Part shown: positions 1-6,681 of the stretch, piece by piece | Numbering within the stretch: position 1 is the first letter of the stretch | Layout: the number at the start of each line of letters is the position of its first letter | Assembly: GCA_002414905.1 (NCBI GenBank) | Contig: DIAY01000247.1 | Coordinates: 11,977-21,188, forward strand | Origin: Holophagales bacterium UBA5066 | GTDB taxonomy: Bacteria; Acidobacteriota; Thermoanaerobaculia; UBA5066 | Length of the DNA: 9,212 nucleotides | Direction of reading: 5' to 3' | Made by a program: the position numbers and the translations under genes | The notes under the pieces: model-generated | Told to the model about the DNA's origin: nothing | Seen by the model: only the letters and a program-made list of their open reading frames with translations | Databases searched by the model: none

Positions 1-620
1 GCGATCCGCTCGCGCTCGGAGCGCATCCGTCCGAAGACCGAGAGGAGATTCTGCTCGGGAAAGGCGATCCTCTTGAGCCTCACGTCCACGACCTTCACGC
101 CGTAGTCGGCCGCGGCCCGCTTCCGGACCCTGTCTGCGATGCCGGCCACGACCCCGGCGAGGTCCGCCTCGTCCACCGTCGCCGAGACGAGGCGGGTGAA
201 CGGAACCGAGCCGAGAGCGGCGCCCGTCTCCGAGGCGACGAGGTCGGCGAGCCGGGCTTCGGCGTTCTCGCGGGTCACGAGCGTCTGGAGGAAGCGGAGG
301 GGCTCCTCGATCCGCCAGAGGACGAAGGGGGTGACGACGATGTTCTTCTTGTCGTTCGTGAGGAACTCGCCCGCCGGCGGGTCGAAGTAGAGGAGGCGGG
401 CATCGAGCCGTACCACGTCGTCCACGAGCGGCACGCGGGCGTGGAGTCCCGGCGTGGTGACGACGGAGACCGGGCGTCCGAAGCGCGTCCTCACGGCGAA
501 CTCCGTCGCCTCGACGACGTAAGGGATCCGGGCGAGGAAGAGGAGGACGGCAACGCCCAGCGCTGCCGGTGCGAGCCGGCGAAGGAGCGAGGGTCTCGGG
601 GTCTCTGGCATTTCTTCCAT
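1..620 (-). CDS. hflC: HflC-like SPFH protease modulator, C-terminus cut off by window edge
   Basis: HflC pairs with HflK in a membrane-anchored SPFH (band 7) complex that encloses and modulates the FtsH protease. My translation of the minus strand gives 206 codons. A short cytoplasmic start (MEEMPETPRPSLLRRL) is followed by one membrane segment at about residues 16-34. The band-7 domain comes next, with TEFAVRTRFGRPV, PGLHARVPLVDDV, LTNDKKNIVVTPFVLWRI, and KVVDVRLKRIAFPEQ followed by RMRSERERIA. These match the layout of E. coli HflC, which has about 334 residues, so roughly the last third (coiled coil and tail) lies beyond base 1. The ATG at 620 lies 10 bases after the stop of the permease-HflK gene, so the two are almost certainly co-transcribed. 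The ribosome site is weak, and the ATG at 611 (residue 4) is an alternative start. Identity is secure; true length is unknown. Confidence 0.93.
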   Translation of the reverse strand, partial: MEEMPETPRPSLLRRLAPAALGVAVLLFLARIPYVVEATEFAVRTRFGRPVSVVTTPGLHARVPLVDDVVRLDARLLYFDPPAGEFLTNDKKNIVVTPFVLWRIEEPLRFLQTLVTRENAEARLADLVASETGAALGSVPFTRLVSATVDEADLAGVVAGIADRVRKRAAADYGVKVVDVRLKRIAFPEQNLLSVFGRMRSERERI

Positions 621-630
621 GTCGTTCTCG

Positions 631-2844
631 TCAGCGCTCCGCGGCGGGGATATCCGGAGACGGTGTCGGAATCGGATTGACGAAGCCGGTCAGGCCCGGG
701 AGCGGGGCCGACCCGCCCGCCGGACCGGCGGATCCCGAACTGTCACTGGACGTGATCCAGAGCTCGAAGCCCGGCGCGCGCCTCGCGTCGGGCCGGATCA
801 GCTTCGGGACGCCCGGGAGAACCCTCTCGAGAGCCTCGAGCTTCAGGCGCATCCGGCTCGTCCGCGGCGCGGCTGCGACCTCGCGGGCGAGCGGAACGAA
901 GGCCGCCGCGTCGCCGTGCGCCGTTTCGACGAGGCGCGTCCTCTCGGAGTCTGCCTCGGCGAGCGTCCGGGCGACCTCGCCGCGGGCCATCCCGAGCGCC
1001 CCCTCGGCCTCTACGAGCGCCTTGTTCTTCGCGGTCGTCCGGTCCTCCGCGGCCGAAGCGATGTCGCGGAACGCGCCGTGGACGTCGTCGGGGGCATGGA
1101 CGAAGAGGAGCCGCAGGTCGACCGGAGCGAGGCCCGTCTCGCGCAGCGCGGGCGACTCCCGCAACGCGTCGAGGACCTTGCGCTCCACGGTTCCACGCTC
1201 GGAGGTGTAGATCGCGTCGATCCGCGTCCGCCCCACCTCCTCGACGAGAAAGGCTCGGGCGAGATCCCGGAAGGCCGGCTCGGCCCGGTCGACGCCGAAC
1301 CGGTAGAGCGCCGGGTCGGCGACGCGGTAGTGGACGACGGCGGCGACCTCGATGACGTTCTCGTCGCCCGTGAGGAGCTGCGATTCCTCCGGAACGCGGG
1401 ACGACTGCGCCGGGACGAAGAATCGGGACGTGACCGGAGCGAAAGCAGCTCCACCGGCGATGCGATACCGGAAGCCGACCTCTACGGAACGGAGGAGGCC
1501 GGTCGGTACCGCCTCCGCGTCTCCGAACGGGTACGGCGGGACGACGTGAAGGCCGGGACCGAGGTCGGCCGCCGTCACCCTTCCGAGAGTTCTCACCAGC
1601 CCCGTCTCCCCGGGCTGGACGACGAGGAGACCGCTCCGGATCCAGAGCAGAAGCACGACCGCCCCGCCGGCGATCGCGAGAGCCCGGCGAGGGAGCGGGC
1701 CCGAGAACGTGCCGCGAGCGAAGTCGTAGAGCGCCCGGAGGTGCCCCTTCAGCTCGTCCCAGCCGGCTCGCACTCCGCGGCGGTGCAGGCTGAAAGCCAC
1801 CAGGGCGAGGAATCCGAAGGCGCCGAGGAACCGGACGACCGCCCAGACACCCCGGGCTTCGATCTCGGGAGTGACCGGAGCGGGAACGATTCCCGCACCG
1901 ATCACCGCGTTCAACAGAAGGCCGGCTCCGATCGCGACTCCGAAGATCGCCGCGAGATACAGGGCCACGAACCTTCGGCCGAACATCCGGGCGACGACCG
2001 CGAGCGTCGAGGCGTTCGTCGCGGGACCCGTGAGCATGAAGACGAGCGCGGCCCCGGGATCGAGCCCCTTCATCATCATCGCTGCGGCGATCGGCGTCGA
2101 GGCGCTCGCACAGACGTAGGTTGGCACCCCGACGATCGCCATGACGACCATCGACAGGAGGGGCCACGGCAGGAAGCGAACGAAGAAACCCGCCGGCAGG
2201 AGCGCCGCCAGGAAGCCCGTGGCCACGAAGGCGAGGATGAGCCAGAAGGCCAGCTCGTCCATCATCGTCACGAAGGAGTAACGGGCGATCCTCACGACCC
2301 GGTCTTTCATTCCCCGTGCCGGGACCTCCGGTTCCACGAACGGCCCGCAGCTGCCCTCTTCGCAGGCCGTCGGAAGGTCGGCGGGACTGGCCGGAGCCAC
2401 GTCGCTCTCCGCTTCCGCCGCCCCTTCGTCGCGTCCACCCGCCACGAGGGAGAGAAGGCCCGCGCCGACCGCCGTTGCAAAAGCGGCGAGCGGCCGCGCG
2501 ATCGCCATCACCGGCCCCAGAAGGCCGTAGGTGATCAGGACCGAGTCGACTCCGGTCTCGGGTGTCGAGATCAGGAACGAGACGGTCGCTTCTCGGCTCG
2601 CCCCCTTTCTCCGGAGCGCGACCGCCGTCGGCAGGACGCCGCACGAGCAGAGAGGGAGGGGTGCGCCGACGAGCGCCGCCGTCAGGATCGACTTCAGGTC
2701 CCGCCCGCCGAGGAGCCGTCCGATACGCGCCGTGTCGACGAACTCGTGGAGGATTCCCGCGAGAAAGAAGCCGAGGAGGATGAAGACGCCGCTGTCGAGG
2801 ATGATCCGGTACGTTTCCTCGAAGATGCGATAGAGAAGATTCAT
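631..2844 (-). CDS. hflK: Fusion protein: SO_0444/DUF318-type metal permease joined to HflK SPFH domain
   Basis: This is a 737-residue two-domain membrane protein. Residues 1-355 resemble DUF318 permeases of the SO_0444 Cu/Zn efflux family. They form two membrane halves: one with PLPLCSCGVLPTA (62-73) and STPETGVDS (93-101), the other with VPTYVCASASTP (240-251) and LTGPATNAS (271-279). A hydrophilic loop between the halves carries Cys161 and Cys166. A basic linker (353-385) leads to another membrane segment (about 388-408). A full HflK-type SPFH domain follows, with PGETGLVRTLGRV (411-423), LTGDENVIEV (491-500) and VVHYRVADPALY (503-514), then a helical region to about 690 and a Pro/Ser/Gly tail, as in HflK. 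I chose the ATG at 2844 because the permease homology begins there and GAGG precedes it. The frame is open to 3033, but those 63 Arg/Pro-rich residues look non-coding and overlap the ytxJ promoter. hflC follows after 10 bases. Domain calls are firm; the transported ion is inferred. Confidence 0.9.
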   Translation of the reverse strand: MNLLYRIFEETYRIILDSGVFILLGFFLAGILHEFVDTARIGRLLGGRDLKSILTAALVGAPLPLCSCGVLPTAVALRRKGASREATVSFLISTPETGVDSVLITYGLLGPVMAIARPLAAFATAVGAGLLSLVAGGRDEGAAEAESDVAPASPADLPTACEEGSCGPFVEPEVPARGMKDRVVRIARYSFVTMMDELAFWLILAFVATGFLAALLPAGFFVRFLPWPLLSMVVMAIVGVPTYVCASASTPIAAAMMMKGLDPGAALVFMLTGPATNASTLAVVARMFGRRFVALYLAAIFGVAIGAGLLLNAVIGAGIVPAPVTPEIEARGVWAVVRFLGAFGFLALVAFSLHRRGVRAGWDELKGHLRALYDFARGTFSGPLPRRALAIAGGAVVLLLWIRSGLLVVQPGETGLVRTLGRVTAADLGPGLHVVPPYPFGDAEAVPTGLLRSVEVGFRYRIAGGAAFAPVTSRFFVPAQSSRVPEESQLLTGDENVIEVAAVVHYRVADPALYRFGVDRAEPAFRDLARAFLVEEVGRTRIDAIYTSERGTVERKVLDALRESPALRETGLAPVDLRLLFVHAPDDVHGAFRDIASAAEDRTTAKNKALVEAEGALGMARGEVARTLAEADSERTRLVETAHGDAAAFVPLAREVAAAPRTSRMRLKLEALERVLPGVPKLIRPDARRAPGFELWITSSDSSGSAGPAGGSAPLPGLTGFVNPIPTPSPDIPAAER

Positions 2845-2967
2845 GACGCCTCGGAGGGCCGGACGGGCGGTTTCGTCACGATCCGGAGTATCGCCCCTCT
2901 GCCCGGCCGTGCGAAGGGACGGGCTCTGGTCGCCGAGCCGCTCCGGGACACGGCGGCCGGCCCCGGG

Positions 2968-2996
2968 TTGACGTCGCTGCCACGCCGCAATAGAAC
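2968..2996 (+). promoter_or_regulatory. Predicted sigma70-type promoter for the ytxJ-SCP2 unit
   Basis: TTGACG (2968-2973) and TAGAAC (2991-2996) are separated by exactly 17 bases. They match the -35 consensus in five of six positions and the -10 in four of six. The site lies 36 bases upstream of the ytxJ start. It sits in one of the few less GC-rich stretches of the divergent intergenic region, which supports it. Transcription has not been shown. Confidence 0.55.
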
Positions 2997-3012
2997 GGAA
3001 GAGGCGGGGGCT

Positions 3013-3026
3013 CCTCCGCACGGAGG
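3013..3026 (+). promoter_or_regulatory. Perfect inverted repeat that contains the ytxJ Shine-Dalgarno
   Basis: CCTCCG, a two-base spacer CA, and CGGAGG form a perfect 6-bp inverted repeat. Its right arm includes the strong GGAGG ribosome site (3022-3026), five bases before the ytxJ ATG. On DNA it could be an operator half-site pair. On RNA the loop is too tight for the full stem, but partial pairing could mask the ribosome site. It could also be chance in GC-rich sequence. Confidence 0.35.
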
Positions 3027-3031
3027 GTGAC

Positions 3032-3364
3032 ATGAGACCGGTCCAAGACGAGCTGGAGCTCGCACGCGCCTTCGAGGAGCCCTGGGCCCTCGTCTACAAG
3101 CACTCCACGCGCTGCCCCGTCAGCACGGCCGCCCACCGCGAGGTGGTCGAGTTCCGGCGGAGGCACCCGGCCGTCGCCGTCTACGTCGTTCACGTCGTGG
3201 AGCAGCGGGCGCTTTCGAAGCTCGTCGCCGAGCGAACCGGGATTCGACACGAGTCGCCCCAGGCGATCGTCCTTGCGGCCGGGTCCGTCATCTGGTCCGA
3301 CTCGCACGACGGCATCACCGCCGACGCCCTCGAGGGCCGCCTTCCCAAGCCGGTGGGAGCGTGA
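3032..3364 (+). CDS. ytxJ: YtxJ-type monothiol bacilliredoxin
   Basis: This is a 110-residue cytosolic thioredoxin-fold protein. The family removes bacillithiol, or an equivalent low-molecular-weight thiol, from mixed disulfides on proteins after oxidative stress. The family signature is clear: PWALVYKHSTRCPVS at residues 17-31 with the single redox cysteine at Cys28 (TCPxS-like active site), then AAHREVVEF, and a cis-proline loop at HESPQAIV (Pro76). There is no second cysteine in the motif, which fits a monothiol mechanism. No signal peptide is present, and the length is normal for YtxJ. A strong GGAGG site five bases upstream fixes the start. The gene is divergent from the permease-HflK gene, and its stop overlaps the start of the SCP2-like gene. 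It implies the host uses bacillithiol-like chemistry, but no biosynthesis gene is visible here. Confidence 0.9.
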   Translation: MRPVQDELELARAFEEPWALVYKHSTRCPVSTAAHREVVEFRRRHPAVAVYVVHVVEQRALSKLVAERTGIRHESPQAIVLAAGSVIWSDSHDGITADALEGRLPKPVGA

Positions 3365-3798
3365 CTGCGTTCTCCGGCGCGCCCGAGTCCCGAAAGGTGT
3401 TCGACCTTCTCTTCTCGGTTCTCTCGCGCGATGAGCGGTTCGGGCCGAGGCTGAAGGCGCTCGAAAAGCCGCAGCGGTTCGTCCTCGGCGACCTCGGGCT
3501 CACGCTCGACGTGGACGGCGTGAAGACGGCCTCCCGGAAGGGCGAGAGTCTCAGGTGGACCTGGAACGGAAAGGGGCGGGACTGGCTCCCAGCGGTCGTT
3601 CTCGAGCTGGACGCCGATACGGCGAACGCGTTCTTCCAGGGAAAGGTGAATCTCCCGAAGGCCCTCCTGACGGGCGGGATCACGATCGTCGACGGAAGCG
3701 CCGCGGTACCGCTGGAGACGTTGCCGATCCTGAAGGCGTTCTATCCGATCTGGATCGCGCGCCTCCGGCAGGAAGGCTGGGATCACCTCGTTGCCTGA
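3361..3798 (+). CDS. Small SCP2-like (sterol carrier protein 2 fold) protein
   Basis: This 145-residue soluble protein has no signal peptide or membrane segment. The second half resembles the SCP2 sterol-binding domain. An acidic strand, VVLELDADTANAF (about 80-92), leads into FFQGKVNLPKALLTGGITI, with the usual 'expressed through a gain in a small-residue turn' pattern, then a strand and a final amphipathic helix (LPILKAFYPIWIARLRQ). SCP2 domains bind lipids or acyl chains in a hydrophobic tunnel; the ligand here cannot be told. The GTG start overlaps the ytxJ stop as GTGA, the classic arrangement for translational coupling. A later GTG at 3397 is possible, but no better ribosome site is seen. 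The gene ends 14 bases before the convergent ATPase stop. The coding call is firm; the family call is moderate and rests on pattern resemblance. Confidence 0.75.
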   Translation: MTAFSGAPESRKVFDLLFSVLSRDERFGPRLKALEKPQRFVLGDLGLTLDVDGVKTASRKGESLRWTWNGKGRDWLPAVVLELDADTANAFFQGKVNLPKALLTGGITIVDGSAAVPLETLPILKAFYPIWIARLRQEGWDHLVA

Positions 3799-3812
3799 GG
3801 GCCGGCCGCGGA

Positions 3813-6668
3813 TCAGGCCGTCGTTCTCCGGCGAAGGACGAGCTTCCAGGATTCGACGGCGACGAGGACGGCGAGGCCCGATCCAAAAGCGATGAGCAGG
3901 TCCCTTGCGCCGAGAGGGGCGGTCCTGAAGACCTTCTGGAGGAACGGCAGGTAGACGACCGCAACCTGCAGGCCGACCGTCGCGAGGAAGGCACCGACCA
4001 TCAACGGGTTCGTGAAAAACCCGATGGAGAAGAGGGAGCTCCGTTCGGAGCGGACCCCGAGCGCCAGGATCACCTGCGAGAAGATCAGGGTCGTAAAGAG
4101 GAGCGTCTGCCAGGCCGGGTCGCCGCTGCGGAACGCCCAGAGGCCGATGCCGAGCGAGATCAGGCTCATCACGCCCCCCATCACGGCGACGAACGCCACC
4201 AGGCCTCGCCCGAAGATCCCCTCCTCTGACGAGTAGGGCGGCCGCTTCATGATGTTCCGCTCGGCCGGCTCCACGCCCAGGGCCAGGGCCGGCAGGCCGT
4301 CCGTGACGAGGTTCATCCAGAGGATCTGGAGCGGCAGGAGCGGCAGCGGCATGCCGAGGAGCGGGCCCAGCAGCATCACGGCGATCTCGCTGGCGTTGCA
4401 GCTCAGGAGGTACTTGATGAACTTCCGGATGTTGTCGTAGATCTTCCGCCCTTCCTCCACGGCCGCCACGATCGTGGCGAAGTTGTCGTCGAGCAGGACC
4501 ATCTCGGCCGCGTCCCTCGAGACGTCGGTTCCCGTGATCCCCATCGCCACGCCGATGTCCGCCTTCCGGAGCGCCGGCGCGTCGTTGACACCGTCCCCGG
4601 TCATGGCCACCACGAGGCCCTGCTTCTGAAGGTTCGTGACGAGCCGGATCTTGTGCTCGGGTGAGACGCGGGCGAAGACCGAGACGCTGTGGATCCTCTC
4701 GCTCAGCTCGTCGTCCGTCAGACGGTCGAGGTCCTGTCCCGTCAGGAATTCCTCGTTGCGGGTGATGCCGACCTGCCTCGCGATGTGACCGGCCGTCAGC
4801 GGGTGGTCGCCCGTGATCATGATCGTTCGGATGCCCGCCTCGCGGCACCGGGCCACCGCGTCGGTGACCTCGGGCCGGGCCGGATCGAGCAGGCCGAAGA
4901 GCCCGACGAGAATCAGGTCGGACTCCAGACCGGGGAGCTCCGGGCCGGTTGGAACGTGGTCGATCGGGCGGACGGCCACGCCCAGGATGCGCATTCCGTT
5001 CGCTGCGAGCTCGTCATGCGCCGCCGTCACGTGCCGCCGCCGCTCGTCGTCGAGCGGCACGTGAGCGCCATCCACCCAGACGAACCGTGTCACGCCGAGC
5101 AGCCCGTCGACGGCTCCCTTCGTGACGGCGAGGTAGTCGGGTGTCTCGACGGCCTGGCTCCGCCTTGCCCAGAGCGGCCGCAGCACCTCCGGGATTTCCG
5201 GAACCTCCGCGTCGTCCGCCGGCAGTCGGTGCACCGTCGTCATCCGCTTTCGCACGGAATCGAACGGCAGCTCGGCCACCCGCGGCAGGGCCCTGTCGAG
5301 GTCGTCCTTCCTCACGCCGTACTCGGCAGCGGCCAGGACGAGCGCCCCCTCGGTCGGATCTCCGACGGCGTGAAAGCCGCCGACGGGGGATTCTTCCTTC
5401 TCGAGGACGGAATCGTTGCAGAGCGCGCCCCCGACGAGAAGCAGGTCGAGGGTCGAGACGTGCGCGCCTCCCTCCTCGCCGGACCCGGCGCGCTTCAGGG
5501 TGAGTCGCTTGCCGTCTTCCCGCTGGACGAGGTCGATCCGCCGGTTGGCGATGTCGATCGCCGTCACGGTCATCCGGTTCTGGGTCAGGGTCCCGGTCTT
5601 GTCCGAGCAGATGACGCTCACCGAGCCGAGGGTTTCCACGGCCGGGAGCTTTCGGATCAGAGCCTTGCGCCGGAGCATGCGCTGCGCCCCGAGGGACAGG
5701 GCGATCGTGACGACCGCCGTCATTGCTTCCGGTATGGCCGCGACGGCGAGGCTGACGGCGGTGAGGAGGACCTGGAAGACCTCTTCCCGGGTCCCCGCGG
5801 TCCGGATACCCAGGAGGAACACGACCGCGACGAGGATGCCCGCGGCGATGGCCAGCCCGCGGCCGAGTCGATCGAGCCGTTTCTGGAGCGGGGTCTTCTC
5901 CTCCTCCACCGACTGGATCAGACCGGCGATCTTCCCGAGCTGGGTGGCCATCCCGGTTGCCGTCACGACGACCTCGCCGCGACCATAGGTGACGACGGTT
6001 CCCGCGTAGACCATGTTGCGCCGCTCGGCGAGCGGCTTTTCCGCCGAAAAGACGATCTCCCCGTCTTTCTCCACCGCCTCGGATTCGCCCGTGAGCGCCG
6101 CCTCCTGGGCCCGAAGGTTGACGCTCGCCAGCACTCGTCCGTCGGCCGGCACGACGTTCCCCGTCTCCAGCAGCACGACGTCGCCGGGGACAAGTTCAAG
6201 CGAGGAGATCTCCAGCACGTGTCCCTCGCGCCGGACCCTCACCGTCGGGACCGACATCCTCTTGAGCGCGGCCACCGACTGCTCGGCTCGGTACTCCTGC
6301 GTGTAGCCCAGGGCCGCATTGAGAACCACGATCGCCAGGATGACGCCGGCCTCTATCCAGTCGCCGAGAGCCGCCGAAAGGACGGCGGCGGCAAGGAGGA
6401 TGAAGGTCATGACGTTGAACAGCTGCTCTCGGACGATGGCGAGCCGGCTGCGCGCGGCACGTTCCGTCAACTCGTTCGGACCGTGCTCCGCGAGGCGAGC
6501 CGCCGCTTCGGACACCCCGAGACCGGCGACCCCGTCGGTCGCCTGAAGCGCCAGCACATCTTCCGCCTTCAGGAGCGACGCGTCGGCCGACGCCCCTGCA
6601 CATGCCTCAACCCCCGGCGTCACGGGATCGTTCCGCCGGGGGCGCCTGGCTTCACTGGGTGAGCCCAT
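3813..6668 (-). CDS. P2A-type cation-transporting ATPase, probably a Ca2+ exporter
   Basis: A 951-residue P-type ATPase couples ATP hydrolysis to cation export across the inner membrane. All family landmarks are present: cation_ATPase_N helices (about 33-80), actuator TGES (193-196), phosphorylated Asp356 in CSDKTGTLT, ATP-binding KGA (517-519), ITGDHPLT (618-625) and TGDGVNDAP (690-698), then six C-terminal membrane helices. Ca2+ ligands align with SERCA: Glu314 (E309), Asn758 (N768), Glu761 (E771), Asn786, Thr789 and Asp790 (N796, T799, D800). The TM8 glutamate (E908) is replaced in the FSQVILAL stretch, so one ion per cycle, as in PMR1-type pumps, is likely. The TM4 motif reads PEAMT instead of PEGLP. 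I chose the ATG at 6668 because it lies 13 bases after the FecR-like gene's stop; further upstream the frame is a shadow of that gene. A GTG at residue 16 is an alternative. Mn2+ transport cannot be excluded. Confidence 0.94.
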   Translation of the reverse strand: MGSPSEARRPRRNDPVTPGVEACAGASADASLLKAEDVLALQATDGVAGLGVSEAAARLAEHGPNELTERAARSRLAIVREQLFNVMTFILLAAAVLSAALGDWIEAGVILAIVVLNAALGYTQEYRAEQSVAALKRMSVPTVRVRREGHVLEISSLELVPGDVVLLETGNVVPADGRVLASVNLRAQEAALTGESEAVEKDGEIVFSAEKPLAERRNMVYAGTVVTYGRGEVVVTATGMATQLGKIAGLIQSVEEEKTPLQKRLDRLGRGLAIAAGILVAVVFLLGIRTAGTREEVFQVLLTAVSLAVAAIPEAMTAVVTIALSLGAQRMLRRKALIRKLPAVETLGSVSVICSDKTGTLTQNRMTVTAIDIANRRIDLVQREDGKRLTLKRAGSGEEGGAHVSTLDLLLVGGALCNDSVLEKEESPVGGFHAVGDPTEGALVLAAAEYGVRKDDLDRALPRVAELPFDSVRKRMTTVHRLPADDAEVPEIPEVLRPLWARRSQAVETPDYLAVTKGAVDGLLGVTRFVWVDGAHVPLDDERRRHVTAAHDELAANGMRILGVAVRPIDHVPTGPELPGLESDLILVGLFGLLDPARPEVTDAVARCREAGIRTIMITGDHPLTAGHIARQVGITRNEEFLTGQDLDRLTDDELSERIHSVSVFARVSPEHKIRLVTNLQKQGLVVAMTGDGVNDAPALRKADIGVAMGITGTDVSRDAAEMVLLDDNFATIVAAVEEGRKIYDNIRKFIKYLLSCNASEIAVMLLGPLLGMPLPLLPLQILWMNLVTDGLPALALGVEPAERNIMKRPPYSSEEGIFGRGLVAFVAVMGGVMSLISLGIGLWAFRSGDPAWQTLLFTTLIFSQVILALGVRSERSSLFSIGFFTNPLMVGAFLATVGLQVAVVYLPFLQKVFRTAPLGARDLLIAFGSGLAVLVAVESWKLVLRRRTTA

Positions 6669-6681
6669 CGGATTCGGATCT

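Noticed and set aside
619..3030. An 803-residue plus-strand open frame opposite the permease-HflK gene
   Set aside because: It is very rich in Arg, Glu, Asp and Pro with no recognisable domain. It mirrors a convincing membrane protein on the minus strand and is a typical GC-rich antisense shadow.
2845..3033. A 63-residue N-terminal extension of the permease-HflK protein
   Set aside because: The extension is Arg/Pro-rich, unlike the permease. It would cover the divergent ytxJ promoter and ribosome site, and the permease homology begins at the ATG at 2844.
3803..3820. Hairpin CGGCC-N8-GGCCG between the convergent genes, considered as a terminator
   Set aside because: The stem is only five pairs, overlaps the ATPase stop and has no T-tract on either strand, so it is not distinguishable from GC-rich background.
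4689..6662. A 657-residue plus-strand open frame opposite the ATPase
   Set aside because: It has low-complexity Arg/Asp/His-rich composition and no motif, and it lies entirely over an unmistakable P-type ATPase.
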